Source: Merluccius polli
Lineage: Eukaryota; Chordata; Actinopteri; Gadiformes; Merlucciidae
Assembly (NCBI GenBank): GCA_030340625.1
Contig: JAOPHQ010005710.1
Location: 1-64,000 of the forward strand
Length of the DNA: 64,000 nt
Reading direction: 5' to 3'
Shown: piece by piece, positions 1 to 41,440 of the stretch
Position numbering within the stretch: position 1 is the stretch's first letter
Layout: each line of letters begins with the position of its first letter
Notes under the pieces: model-generated
Told to the model about the DNA's origin: nothing
What the model saw: the letters and a program-made list of their open reading frames with translations, nothing else
Database searches by the model: none
Position numbers and translations under genes: made by a program

Positions 1-559
1 CCTTCGGTGTCGCACTTGAGTCAACAGCCGCTTGAGAGTTGGTGGCAGAAATTAACCTACACTGTGCTACACTAAATAATAAGAAGAGAGTATAGCGAGC
101 AACAATCAGTCTAGTGCAACTTGAAAAACTGTTAAAATATCAATGTTGTCTTAACAAATACGAAGTAAATAACAAAATACAACAGCATAAATTGAGAACA
201 TGGACTACTCAAACAGTGCAATCAGAATGGAAAATGTAAACAAACTGTAATCATCAACATAGAAAGTATCATTTAAAACTAAACTGTGCTAAACATTATC
301 TCAGATGGAGTGCTTGTTGCGCAAATGCATTACTCCACTAGTACTTGCGCGCTACATTGGATAACAATGGAAAGTGAGACTCATTGATTCTCCACCACTC
401 TTATGGGTCGGCTTCTCTGTCAATCACTGCCTCCTGTTTGTAGATTTTTTTATTTTAGGGGGTGGCGGATGGGCTGATGATTCATCGCCTTCCTTCCCCT
501 CCTGTCTAATTTGGTGCATGGGCCTGCTCCTCCACTCTGTGCTCAATGCAACCCAAATC

Positions 560-2530
560 CGCTTCGGGAAAATTAATCTCATGATACCGTGGGTCAATGA
601 ATGTGGCTACGCGCCTTAACTCTTTGAGTCGTCATATTTCAGCTCCAGTTGCGTCAAGATGCCAGCTTTCAAATCTTTGGTGAGGTATGCGTCATTCTCA
701 GCCTCAGCCAAAATTGGAGTTGGAGCACTGGGAGAAGAGATGATGTGGTGACATAGACATAGATGTGGTAAGAGAATGTCACTGACTGGCTTGAGGGCTT
801 TGTTGATGGAGTCCAAGACATCAACATCTTGCCAAGTGAGGGAGGGAATGTGGGTGTCGGTCAGCATTTTGAACGCGTCGGATTGTGGTGCTCTGCTCCA
901 GAATTCACTCTATCATTTTTTGTTTTGAGCCCCAACGAGTAGTACAATCCTGTTGGTGGATGAAAATAATAAATAAGTAATAGGCGGATCAACAAAGTAT
1001 TTCTGATTCTGATATCAACATGCAACGATTTCATGTGCCCTGGGCTGGCTCTGTCAGCTTACACAATAAATAAATAGTCATCACAAGACGTATGTACAAG
1101 AATCAAGGCCATCACATGATGTGTGTGTTTATTGAAATTGATATTGTTATTGAAATAAGACCGTCATTCAGAGAAACCGTGTAAAATCGTGTTTTTGCCA
1201 GTCTCTGCCAACCAGTTTGTGAATGTTGTGCTCCGAACTCAACTTGTTATTTACGTGACGCGGAAGTGCCTTTTCCATGATGAAGGGACACCGGCGGCAA
1301 GGTGTGTGTGGATGTGTGGAGCTCCGTCTGGGCAGTGGTTTATTTTGTTGTCCGCGTCCGAGAGAGGGTTAAGCTTCTCAGACACTTATAGTGTAACGCC
1401 ACAGTCTGTGCATTTCATATACAACATCGCTCATTATAACGCTCATACACAGCTACGGTACCGGCTTAAAAAAATATATCACAAAGTTGCCGTGGTTCGT
1501 AACCATGGAGATAACACGCCCCCCCCCCACCTCCTTCTTAGAACTCAGCCCATTTCAAAATAAACAGCTGTTTATTTATTGGCAGGCAACAGGTGCAACA
1601 AATTCAACAGACCAGTGAAGCCATTTTAGCGGCATGTAAGGAAATTGTCTTGCTTGTTTTGGGTCATCTGATCGGCTCTTATGATTGGCCTTTCAGACTT
1701 TATATAGAGACCACCGATCACACTATTTAGAATGAATATCGGCTGATAACGATTGGTGGTCAATCGATCTGGGCACCCCTAGTAATTAGAGAAGGCTTCG
1801 GTAGACCCAGCTCTTGCTGTGCTTTTCTCAGATCCCTTTTTTCTGCCAGCTGTGGGAAAAATGGCCAATGATGTTGCGGTGATCTGATCCAGTTGCCAGT
1901 CACGCAGGGCCTCTTCAAGCCCACCAGCTAAGTTATTTGCCGTGTGGTTCTCCAGGAAGAAGCTTGTTTGGAGGCACCTTGATAACCATCTTCCATTCTT
2001 TGTTGATGAAAGGAACCGTCAGATGTACACAGTGTCATATTAGTACTTAACCACATGTCTGTCGTAAGTGCGAAGTGATGGCCCTCCGAGATCAAAACCT
2101 GAACATCGCTTCTCAGTTTATTGTACATCTCGGGGATGGCAACTTGAGAAATATACTTTCGACCTGGTGGATCATACTGACGGTTGAGTGTCTTAAGTAG
2201 TAATTTAAAAGATGGCTTTTCCATTGTATTGAAGGACACCATCTCTTTAGCAATGAATGTGGTAACTGCTTCAGTGCACTCCTTCCATCTGGCGCTGTAT
2301 CTGTGTTAAAGCAGTAGGCCTAGAAGACTATCCCCTTTTTCGCTGTGGGGCCCATCTGTGCAGCAGGTGGTCATGCAAGTTAGATCCACCTTTTGCCATC
2401 ACTTTTTTCTTGCAGTGTGTAAACGTTGCCTCATCCATGTTTTTCGGAGAACCTCTTTATTCGGCTTCAAATCCAAAATGTTGCCATATTGGCACAGTTG
2501 AAGTTTTCTTTGAGACTAACTCTGCCATGT
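560..2530 (-). pseudogene. Decayed hAT transposase (ZBED1-like), minus strand
   Basis: Reading right to left, 2528-2340 gives a start Met followed by VPIWQHFGFEAE and, after one stop, a decayed BED-finger region (THCKKK, NLHDHLL). 2242-1950 gives the RNase-H core entry (SEGHHFALTTDMWLS), including the hAT Asp in TTDMW. 867-616 gives LTWQDVDVLDSINKALKPVS and DAYLTKDLKAGILTQLE; 615-560 continues with IDPRYHEINFPEA-like sequence. The middle, roughly 880-1790, is non-coding and probably an insertion. Several stops and frameshifts make this dead. No paired termini were found. Confidence 0.75.
880..1790. mobile_element. Non-coding insertion splitting the hAT transposase (left edge unclear)
   Basis: No transposase sequence is readable here. 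The right edge ends in CACCCCTA at about 1781, preceded by an ATCGATCTGGG motif, as in the termini of hAT MITEs (TAGGGGTG inverted). A segment near 1300-1340 weakly resembles the GTGTGGATGTG-GGCTCC stretch of the repeats at 8850 and 45790. The left edge could not be placed. Confidence 0.35.
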
Positions 2531-2975
2531 CTCATCTCGTCAACCCAAAAAACACTTTAGAGTTAACAAACACAACGTGCGCCGTGCGTGCTTCCGGCCC
2601 AGCAGCCTTGCCTCAGCACTAATTGTGCATGGTCTGTGACACTAGTGGCTCCGTTAGTCTGTTTATGAACAAACATAATGTTAATCACGTTGTCACATTG
2701 CTTATTACTTATGCAATAAAAGAAAGTTGGATTTAGCACTGTGCCGCCGTCGGCGCTACATCAAACCGGTTTAGACTCGTACACCGGACCAGCAAAAAAT
2801 GGAAATTGACCACACACGTACACACACACACACACTTTTTTTTATGTGGTTGTGTCTTTTATTGAGTCCTGGCGAGTACAAAAGCCAGAGGTTTGCAGCA
2901 GAACCATTCCATGTCTTTAAGGCAGAATCCATGTGTTTGTTAATCCTAGTGATTACGGTCGAATGCATTTTACAG

Positions 2976-31839
<28,864 letters not shown>

Positions 31840-32420
31840 ACAGTGGAGTGGATCCCTTTGGGTGACATGTTGGCATGGCAACTCTTATTCCTTGCAATGA
31901 TGGCTACTGTTGAGCTCATTCAGTAGACCCTTTTTAAACGTAATTTGAAACATATAATATGTAAAGTAATATACTATTATTAGTGTTTACATTTAAAACA
32001 CAATTCTGTGTAGCTGGGGGTGTTCATGTTGCATGGAGGGGTACTACTGTGTTGGAGAGCGCAAGAACCCACAACCGTTTCCCACAATGGTCTGGTAAGA
32101 AGGACCACTGCCAAGTGGCAGATGCAGTCCATCTCTTCTATCTCTGTACTGTTTTCTGGCTGAATCCTGGTATTACTCTGAATCAAGTCATGTTAGAACA
32201 TCGAACCGAGGAACAATGTAATGTTTTGGCCTGCATCTTAACCAATGTATTTTTCTTTACAATCATATGTTATGTATGGCTCATAGACGGCATATTTTAT
32301 ATTCCATACATAAATACAGTGTAGAAAATCTAGGAGTATCAATTTGTCATGTTAAACAGCTGTTGAAATTCATTAAACTATTTTTTTTTAAATCCTTGTG
32401 GTTGCTGGTACTATAATAAT
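31840..32420 (+). other. pold3: Probable POLD3 3' UTR
   Basis: Unique-looking sequence follows the POLD3 stop with no transposon signature until the (AT)n tract at about 32430. Candidate polyadenylation hexamer variants occur near 32309 (ATAAATAC) and 32415 (AATAAATG). No cleavage site can be assigned from sequence alone. Confidence 0.45.
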
Positions 32421-32429
32421 AAATGTACA

Positions 32430-32604
<175 letters not shown>

Positions 32605-32719
32605 AGTGGTGGGCCGTTATCGGCGTTAACGCGCTGCGATAACGCGAGACTCTTATCGTGCGCTAAAAAAATTATCGCCGTTAATCTATTCTCAAAGTTG
32701 GGTTGGGAGCTGGGTCTAT

Positions 32720-33755
32720 CATTGGCGGTTCTAGACGGGGGCCAGGGTGGGCCGGTGCCCCTGTGAAATTGCTCTTGGCCCCTGTTACGGCCCCTGCACC
32801 GATCAGCCAATGATTTAAACGATTAATTTCTTACCGCGACATGCGCTCGTTTGAAGAACGATACCCTCGACTAGCCCCTGTCAAATAGAACGGACCCGTC
32901 GGTCGTAGGTCCGCGGTGGGATACGTTTGCGGGGTGGGTTAATATCGCGCGCACCCCCCCCCCCACCCCGCGCGCGAACGTAAACCACCGCGGACCTACG
33001 GGGTGGGTTAATATTGCGCGCACCCCCCCCCGCGAACGTAACCCCCCGCGGAGCTACGGGGTGGGTTAATATTGCGCGCACCCCCCCCCCCCCCGTGTGC
33101 CGTGTTAATGGATAGTGGCATTGTACAATCATAACATTTATTAACATAGTTACCTATAAATAATAACAAATGAACAAAAACAGTGTTTTTTCCCTTTGTT
33201 TCCGTGCAAATAAGTACATGTACATTAGAAAACCTTCATATTTAATGGAATATCCTTTTACAAAACAACATGAACAACCTCAGGTTTTCTTCAAACAAGC
33301 GTTTGCACAAATACAAAAAACCTTTGTTTCAATGGTGTTTGAAACTGAAAAATATAGTATCGCTCTTTAAAATGTATGGTATTGCATGGACAATAGGAAT
33401 CCACCAAACTAAACAATTTCGTTGTGAATCTGTGAATCTGTTAAACAAATAAACAAATATGCTCCTGCAATGTTATTGTGCTTGTAGGACTAGGTCTAAT
33501 TGGATGTCTGTCACTTTAAATTTCTCAGCATGGACCAATGACTGTATATAAGGCATGGACATTCGTGACAGTGAAATTTACGGTCTAACTTTCTCTAACT
33601 TTCTTTCTATGCAAGATGCTAGTGGAAATCAGTACTACAGATGAATCCATTTTATATGGTTATAAATAAAGTATATGGTTATAAATGTGCCCCCCTTAAA
33701 AACACACTGGCCCCACCTCGGCCCCCCTGGTGATTTTGGTCTAGAACCGCCACTG
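32720..33755. mobile_element. hAT MITE, 8-bp TSD GGGTCTAT
   Basis: The ends CATTGGCGGTTCTAGAC and GTCTAGAACCGCCACTG are flanked by GGGTCTAT at 32712-32719 and 33756-33763. It contains a C-rich minisatellite block at 32895-33100. There is no coding capacity. Confidence 0.85.
32895..33100. repeat. C-rich minisatellite block inside hAT MITE
   Basis: Units contain GGTCGTAGGTCCGCGGTGGG or its inverse plus GGTTAATATTGCGCGCACC and C runs of 9-16. They are related to the blocks at 17727, 33823 and 43700. Confidence 0.85.
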
Positions 33756-33822
33756 GGGTCTATACCGGATTTCCACCAAGGAAGGTAAGCGCTGGAGAAC
33801 GGCTGCGTCCTCTGCCCGGCGA

Positions 33823-34075
33823 CCCCCCCCCCCCCCCCCCCCCGTCGGTCGTAGGTCTGGGCAGTGGCGCCTTAATGCACGGGCTTACCTGGGCTTCAGC
33901 CCGGGACCTCGGCCAATCAGGGGCCCCCCCCCCCCCCGTCAACAATCGCGCACCTCTCCCCCTCCGGTCAACAATCGCGCCCCCCCCCCCCCCCCCGTCA
34001 ACAATCGCGCAACTCTCCCCCTCCGGTCAACAATCGCGCACCCCCACCCCCCCCGTCAACAATCGCGCAGACTTA
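33823..34075. repeat. C21 tract and CCGTCAACAATCGCGC tandem array
   Basis: A run of 21 C is followed by a GTCGGTCGTAGGTC unit, then about five copies of CCGTCAACAATCGCGC separated by C-rich spacers of variable length. Proline-rich frames across it are by-products. Confidence 0.85.
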
Positions 34076-34456
34076 TTTTTAGTCATTATTTAGGTAGCAC
34101 ACACATATTATGAATGCCTTCGACAGAATTCAAATGAGCCATTTTAATCTAGATTAATCTAGATTATTTCCAAGATTACAGTTAGATTAATCTAGATTAA
34201 ACAAATTAATAACAATAATTAATGCGTTAAAAAAATTGACGCATTTTAATCGCACTTATTTTTGCACCGCGGAACGTTTCTTACTGGATGAGTTTCAGGC
34301 AGACCGATTATACTGGAGCACCAACTAGCGTTCATGAGTTCAGACAACAACAAACCACAGTGAACATGAAAGAAGTATGAGACTACTTTGGTTGGCCCCG
34401 TGGATGGGAAATTTGGTTACAAAAAACGAACGGATGGAAGCGTCGATAAGAGCATG

Positions 34457-35048
34457 TAGTCCATGAGCCAGGGGGGTTGATCGGTATCATCGGGGGGACA
34501 AATGCTATCATTGTTTTTTGGCAAGGTATACACCCCTAGTGCTAGAAAAATTATGATAGCAGTGCAGGGGTGGTAGCGAAATCACTTTTTTCAGCTCATG
34601 AAGTTACTAACCCCCTAAGATAAATTCATTTTTTTTTTAAATCTGGTGTATATCTGCTTTAGGCTCATGGTAGGGATATTGTCGATATTCTATAATGTGG
34701 TGCTTGGTATCATTTTAAAGGGGACCTTTTAGGCTCTCATTTAAGGCCAGTACTGAATCTGTCTGACAAACACAGAGGTCACATGACATCTTTAAACCAG
34801 AAATAACACACATTTTCTCACAATTTCTGCCTAAACTGTATGCTTTCTTTTATCCCTGGGGCATGAAGGAACATCAGGGACACAAAACTCAACAACTTCA
34901 ATACTCAAGGCAATCTGATGATTCAGACAATGTATAATATACCCATACTATTTATTTGTGAGAGGTGATTGTGAGCCTTAAATTAGACTTGTGCAGCCAG
35001 CACAAGTCTTCAAAATAGAATAGAGCGAATAGAATGGACAAATAGAAT
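34457..35048. repeat. Left inverted terminal arm of the Academ-like element
   Basis: The arm shares long blocks with the inverse of 42962-43561, including GGTATACACCCCTAGTGCTA, CAGTGCAGGGGTGGTAGCG and GACTTGTGCAGCCAGCACAA. Divergence is concentrated in the outermost 60 bp. Arms of this length are unusual for most fish DNA transposons. Confidence 0.9.
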
Positions 35049-35897
35049 ACCCTATTAGTCCAGGGCCAAATGGCCTATTTATTCATGTACAGTTGTAATA
35101 AAAAGTAATTGTTTCAATAGTGTTGTCAACATTACACTTGTAAGTGGTTTAACAAAATGTTTCTATTACGTATTTTGATATTCACCCACTTTCAGTTACA
35201 ATGTCAGAAAGTAGCTCATGAACGGAATGTTGACAATTTTGATAGTTTGATAGTTTGATTTTGACAGTTTGAAAGTTTTGTCAGTTAGTGAAAAGATTGT
35301 TGGTTCAGTTGACTGGTTATAATAACACTACTAACTACGCCATCTTCAATCAACTTCCAAAGAGTTCCAGGGGTATTAAATGTAAGTACAAAATACTTTG
35401 TCTCTTGTGCTTGTGAATTGATGGGGAATAGACAGGGAGATTATACCTATAGCTGTACCTGTAACAGTAGCTCATGTTAGCAGGCTAGCTAGCTTGCAGG
35501 TTAAACAGTGTAATAGTAACTGCTACAGTTCAGGCCCTATGTTCCCCAGATACAATTTAGTGGGTTAGGGTTAGGACCCGGGGTTAGGATTAGGGACCCT
35601 GGGAACATAGGGCCCAGAGAACATAGGTACACTCCCCAGTGCAGGCTAGCTAGCTACATCAGTTGGACATCTTCCAACTTTTTCAAGATGATATAAGTGA
35701 CATCAGGTTAAGCTTATGTTATGATGGGTTGGGTTTAAGTAATGTCAAGTAACAAACATTTTCTTTCTTTTTTTCAACACAATCCTTCATTAACCTGTAA
35801 TGTTTATATCACCACCCTTGTGATTTTCTTTTTAGTTACTGTGAAGGTACTCCTGCACAATAGAACTGAGTAGAGGAGATTTAGATCTGGATTCAGA
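35049..35897. other. 5' non-coding region of the Academ-like gene
   Basis: AT-rich sequence lies between the left arm and the first coding ATG. A repeated phrase (TAGCAGGCTAGCTAGC and GGGTTAGG units, 35480-35660) is present. A promoter cannot be assigned. Confidence 0.4.
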
Positions 35898-37482
35898 ATG
35901 GACAGCCAGTACAAAGAATCTGAATTGTGTATCATACACCATGAAACATCAAAAGATGATGAAATCTTTGGTCTTAAAGACCATGAATCCTGGAAAACAT
36001 TGCAGCCAAAGTGAGAAACTATGCCCCCTATTACAGTTGCTAAAGACCTTGGAGAAGAAGAAGTCCCAAGAATCCACTATCACAGAAAATGCCAGAGCCT
36101 CTTCACAATGAAAAGAGAATTGGAGACTCTGAAAAGGAAAGCCACAGAAAACATTACAGATGAAGCTGGAGAGAATAGCTTACCAAAAAGACCAAGTAGG
36201 ACATCTTCAGATGGAGCAAGCGTATATAATCCAATCTGCATTTTTTGTAATAAAGAGAAGTTTGTAAAGAGCTCCAAGTCAAGGGAAAAACTCACACAAG
36301 CTGTAACATTAAATGCTGACCAAACACTTAGAGAATGTGCCACCCAAAAAACAGATGAAAAGATTCTAGCAGTAACAAGCAGAGATGTAGTTGCTGCAGA
36401 GGCCCACTATCATCGTTCATGCTATAAGGAGTACACAAGAATCAAGAAAAAGGAGCCCAAGAACCAAGATGCAGGAACAGATGGTGATGAAGAGTATAAA
36501 AGAATTGAAAGGGAAGCCTATAAAGACCTTTTCGTGTATATCAGAACTGATATCATACCCAACAAAACAGTTGTACAGGTTACTTCTTTGGTCACAAAGC
36601 TCACATCATTCATGCTATCCGGTGGAGTTACAAGCCTGCGGGAGTCAACAAAGAAGAACATTCAAAGGATGCTTGAAAATGAGCTGGGAAATTCTATCGA
36701 TATATTTCCAGATGACAAAGCCAAATTGCTGATGGTTCCTCAAACTGTTTCTAGAAGGGATGTTGTCTTGGAAAATCAAAATCTGCTGAGGGAACTCAAC
36801 GTTTGGAGGGCCAAGTCAACCAATGTCAACAAGATCATAGATCAGACACCATCGCATATCAGATCAATCATTAAACAGGAGATGACTGTGACCCCCTGGC
36901 CATTCCATCCATCTGATGTGAAAGATAGTGGTTATATCACCTTACCAGATCAACTAGAACAGCTTCTTGTTGGACTGCTCACTTGAAATCCTGACACCAA
37001 AACTCAAACACAGAAGATCACTGCTTTGGTTCAATCATTTCGTCAGGACATAATATACGCTGTCACAGGTGGTCAACATAAAACACCAAAGCACATTCTA
37101 CTCACGTATGCTGTAAAAACACTGACGGGTAATACTGAGCTCATACAAATACTGAACAAGCTGGGGCATGGGGTGTCTTACTCCCAGCTTGAAGAGAACA
37201 ACACTGCTCTGTCTCTCCAAAAACTAGCAACAGCCTCTAACCAAAGAGTTGTACTTCCAGCCTCCATCAAGCCTCATGTCTTCACCAATCTTACATGGGA
37301 TAATATTGATAGACTTGAGGAAACCCTCACGGGAAAGGGTACATCACACAGAGTTAATGGCATAGTGGTACAGGCCAATGTCTATGGACCACATCTGTCA
37401 AGAACTGATCGTCCACACATTGAGAAACTGAAGCAGAGATAAGTCACCATTGAAAACCAAGGCCTGACAGTATATGTAGCAG
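35898..37482 (+). pseudogene. Academ-like transposase exon 1: twin His/Cys finger motifs
   Basis: The ATG at 35898 opens MDSQYKESELCIIHHE. In-frame stops occur at 36012 (TGA), 36984 (TGA) and 37440 (TAA), yet the protein pattern continues across each in the same frame, so they are decay. Motif 1 runs from CIIH to HYHRKC (residues ~11-60); motif 2 runs from CIFCNKE to HYHRSCYKEYTR (~113-177). Both look like CxxC...HxxxC metal-binding folds. Later landmarks are GYITLPDQLEQLL, KTPKHILLTYAVKTLTGN and LTWDNIDRLEETLTGKGTSH. The donor GTGAGC is at 37483. Confidence 0.78.
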
Positions 37483-37575
37483 GTGAGCAGGTTTGAAAAT
37501 GATGTATCCAATTTAATTGTGATGTACATTCCACATAAAGCATTCAATCATTCATTCATTCATTCATTCATTCAG

Positions 37576-38518
37576 GTGCACGTGTGGGCCCACAACCTCT
37601 TCCAACCAGGGAACACTGTATCCAGGAAACCAAGGAGGCTGCTCTTCTTGCAAGAAAGAAGACAATGGTGTGGGCACTTGCAAGGCAAACAGATCCAGAG
37701 AATCAGACAATCCCCAGCTGGACTGGTTTTAATATCAGCACCAGGGATCAGGAACCAATGTCACAAGATATTGTTGGGTATCTGCCAACCATCAACTCAC
37801 CAGCCACAGAGTTAAACACAGTGTTTGAAATCCTGAAACAATCAGAGCTAATCAGGAAGGAGCTGCACCTAGAGACAATAGTTGTAGTCATGGATCAAGC
37901 GCTGTATGCAAAAGCCGCTGAGATAACCTGGAAGCACAGAGAATGGTTCTCCAACATTCTTCTCAGGACGGGGACATTCCATACCATATGTAATGCCTTA
38001 GCCATCATAGGAAAGCGGTTTAGGGATGCTGGTCTAAAGGACATATGCATAGAGGCTGGAGTTGTCGCAGAGGGGTCCATAAATGGAGTCCTTGACAGTA
38101 AACACTATAACCGTGCAGTCAGGGTCCACAAGTACATCTCAGAAGCACTGATGAGACTTGCATGGGAAGAGTTCACACCCTGGGTTGAGAAAAATGCTCC
38201 AGAGAGGAGTGGGATGATCAAATCATTCTTGGGCGATGTGAAAGACATGACCAGTGACCTGAACCAAGAAAAGATGACCAATCTGCTGCAAAGTCCACTC
38301 TCAACTGAGCTGATAACCCTGCGGACAGACTTTCTAGAACATCTCCGTCACAACAATGGAGAGCTCTCTGCATTCTGGATGTCATACATTGACATGGTAG
38401 AGGATGTAGTACTTGGCCTTCTGCGTGCATCTCGTGAAGGGGAATGGGAGTTGCACCTCCATGCTATAAGAACCATGATCCCATGGTGCTTTGCCTACGA
38501 TAAGATGAATTATGCCAG
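37576..38518 (+). pseudogene. Academ-like transposase exon 2
   Basis: The acceptor CATTCATTCAG and donor GTACAT are canonical and in phase. Open throughout, it contains NALAIIGKRFRDAGLKD, GSINGVLDSKHYNRAVRVHK and EALMRLAWEEF, a block I recognise as recurring in uncharacterised animal proteins of this transposon type. Its function is unknown; it may hold the DDE-type core or a host-interaction domain, but no acidic triad is obvious to me. Confidence 0.75.
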
Positions 38519-38616
38519 GTACATTTCTTATGCATTTCTGTATGTTTGTATATTCTGCATTCAATTTGTAAAGGTTGCTAGCCAAGATATTAAAATTAAT
38601 CTCTCTCATCTCTCAG

Positions 38617-39011
38617 GTACCTGTCCCCTTACTTTGCTCAGATGACCAACCTCCCAGAGAAGTATCCTTCTGTGTATAAGGCCTTCAAGACAGGCCAGTT
38701 CTCAGTGCAGCTGTCAAATAACAACACATTTGGGAGGATTCCTGTAGACCAGGCTATTGAAGTCACAGTGAATAAAGACACACAGACTCCTGGAGGCACA
38801 TCACGGTTTAGCCTGAAAGCTGGAGCGGTCAGGCGTTACTACCTAACAGCTGAGCACCGCATTGCATTCCTAGGACAGTTAAGGGAGATGCTACAAGGCA
38901 ACAAATCACAGCTTTCTCATTCAGAGCTACAGTCACCAAGAATCCAGAAAGATGAGGAATCAGTTTCAGCAGTAGTTAGCCTCATACAAGGATGGATAAA
39001 CCCATTTGACG
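38617..39011 (+). pseudogene. Academ-like transposase exon 3
   Basis: Bounded by TCTCTCAG and GTATAT. The joined frame reads RYLSPYFAQMTNLPEKYPSV and later TSRFSLKAGAVRRYYLTAEH. It is open throughout. The SRFSLKAGAVxRYYLTAExR phrase is a strong landmark for this protein family. Confidence 0.75.
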
Positions 39012-40659
39012 GTATATATCAATCAAAACATGCACAAACAGACAAAACACAGTTTACACCAAACAGCAGTAGTCACATTAAATGCTGCCATAACATGTTT
39101 AATACTATAAACATGGACTGTGAGCACTCAATTTTGTTGTACATATTGCAGTGACAATAAAATATATTCTCTTTTGCAGAGAAGCGGGACCTCATTACCA
39201 TCTCTACGGCAAAGACAGCTCCCAAAGACATTGCCTCTGACCTGATGAAGGCATATGAGATTGGTGAGCAATGCTATGCAAACTTCAAGAATGAGAGACT
39301 AGACAAAGAAACACCAGCAAAGAAATTCCATGACCCAATGAAAACCAACAAGCTGAAAACATTCAGTGATATGTGTAAGAAGAGAGAAGTGAAATCAAGT
39401 GGGAGGGCAGTCATCTTGAAAGCAGACAGGTCTCTGTTTGGACGCATCATAGTGATGGCACAAGCACGTAGTCTTAACATGGAGGATATCCTTTCTCATC
39501 CTCTTGGTCCATTGCCCTGGGCACTCTCCACACCAGATGGATTGCTGAGAAAAACAAACAAAGCTACTTTGGCCACAGCCTTGCAGAAAAATGTAGCACT
39601 ACAGGAGAAACACCCAGAAAACTCTGCTACAGTGGTTGATGGGATGAACTTAGTCCAACAAGTGAAAGGTGATGAGGTTACTTTCAGAGATGTTGCCACA
39701 ACAATCCTGGGTATGGCTCTGAGGGAAGGCAGTCAGAGTAGAAGAATAGATGTTGTGTTCGACACATACAAGCAGAACTCAATCAAGAATAGTGAAAGAT
39801 CTCTACGGAGTGAAGAGACTGGTCATGAGTTGCAGAATATCACAAGCACACAGATGGTGAGGCAGTGGAGGAGCTTCCTGACCAAAGTCAATAACAAAAC
39901 TAGTCTCATTAGCTTTGTCGTGAATGAATGGAGGAAGCCAGAATACAGAGAAAAGCTACAGGAGAAGATTCTATATGCAACTGTGATTGACAAATGTTAC
40001 AGAATCACATATCAAGACAGTGAGGAGGTGTCAACTCTTCAATATCAACAAGAAGAGGCAGATGGACGACTACTTCTCCATGCCGCCCATGCCACAAGAG
40101 AGAGATACCAATCTGTAGTTATCTGTTAGTTATCTGTGTCTTCTGGGGCCGTATTCACAAAGCATTTTATCTTACCGCTAGGAGTGCTCCTAACTCGCGC
40201 TAAAACATTTTACGTAGGAGTTTTTTCTTAAAAGTTATTCACAAAGCCGCTGAGACCTACTCATACTAAGGATAAATCACTAAGAGTGAGCTAAGAGTGA
40301 CGCGCCGTTGCTATGGATTACGTCGATTCTCGTGCACGAGTTTGGAAGCGGTCAGTGCGGTGATTGGTTGTTCAGAGCAGGCGGTCTCTGTGGAAACGAG
40401 CCCACTGAATCACCGAAGAACCAGGAAATAGCCTCGGCTAGACATCCCTATCAAATAGTTATGGACAGTGCAGTTAGCAGAATACACGCATGATGACAAG
40501 TTTGTGCAGACCACGATAATGACGTTGTAGCCTATATGCACGTCAAAGAGAGAGAGAAAAAGCAAACAATAAAAATACGTAGGCTAAATTGCATTAATTC
40601 AAGGAGGCAATTAAATCCAATGAGCATATCTCCACTATTCAACACTTTAAATAACAGCC

Positions 40660-40750
40660 TATACCGGTTGTGGAGAATGGCGCATGCAGTGATCACTGTG
40701 ATCACATCCTCTCTCAACAAGATTTCGTGTATTTTTGTGTGCCCTAACAT
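40660..40750 (-). pseudogene. Harbinger transposase C-terminal fragment
   Basis: EDVITVITACAILHNRYR matches the conserved VxxIIxACAVLHNI helix near the end of HARBI1-type transposases. Confidence 0.6.
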
Positions 40751-41006
40751 ATATGGAGGAAAACAGTAAACAATAATAAATATGGATGCAACAAATAAAA
40801 GGCGACAAAGAGCTAATACGATGTTTTTTACGCATAGGACTAAGCGTAATCCGCGTAATCACTTACATGTTATTTATACTTTAACTGCTCCCGGTTGTGG
40901 ATTGAGAGGTGTCAAGACGTCTTGCAGGGATAGCTGCTGTCACCCAGCAAGTGACACCCAACTGGTACACGGTGCCTCTCAAAAAGCTGCCTCAGACCGC
41001 TCCCCA

Positions 41007-41240
41007 TTAAAATATGCGGATCATAGGCAGACCCTGCAGGCCAACATCAAGAATGTTAAAAGTTGCATCAAAAACAATCTGCGTGTTGATGGAATGTACT
41101 TTCTTTCTATTGACGAACACGTCCTCATCTTTTGATGGCGCAATTATTTGTATGTGCGTCCCGTCAACAGCACCGACCACACCGGCATACCTGCATGCCA
41201 TGAAGTTGGCTTTGATGCTGTGTAGTTGTTGATTGTCCAA
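41007..41240 (-). pseudogene. Harbinger (HARBI1-type) DDE nuclease fragment
   Basis: YAGVVGAVDGTHIQIIAPSK contains the first catalytic Asp (GAxDGTHI). FVNRKKVHSINTQIVFDA and LPMIRIF follow. Leftwards in shifted frames 40990-40900 gives LLGDSSYPCKT with the second Asp, so the core is frameshifted. Confidence 0.8.
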
Positions 41241-41382
41241 AGGAAACCGAATAAACTGTTGGATGATATTAATGGTATTATTTCAGCCTTAACCAACTTT
41301 GAACTGAGCGTCAGCTCTTCTAGCCTGTATGTAAATATAGAATCATTATGGAATCGTGTGTGTGTGTGTATGTAGGCCTATA

Positions 41383-41386
41383 TATT

Positions 41387-41437
<51 letters not shown>

Positions 41438-41440
41438 ATG
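41383..41440. repeat. (AT)n(GT)n microsatellite inside Harbinger element
   Basis: Short AT-rich then GT-rich simple repeat. Confidence 0.9.

Noticed and set aside
1..2975. Search for the upstream POLD3 exons (N-terminal winged-helix region)
   Set aside because: No POLD3-like frame with splice sites was found; the stretch is hAT debris and intron, so the 5' exons are outside the window.
33760..34093. Proline-rich ORF (PPPPVNNRAP repeats) on the plus strand
   Set aside because: It is produced by C runs and the CCGTCAACAATCGCGC array; the opposite strand gives an equally artificial Gly-rich frame.
36012..37442. Stop codons in the Academ-like gene as programmed readthrough or separate small proteins
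   Set aside because: The stops are different codons at positions where family-like sequence continues unbroken in the same frame, and a fourth stop lies in a local duplication; random decay explains this better.
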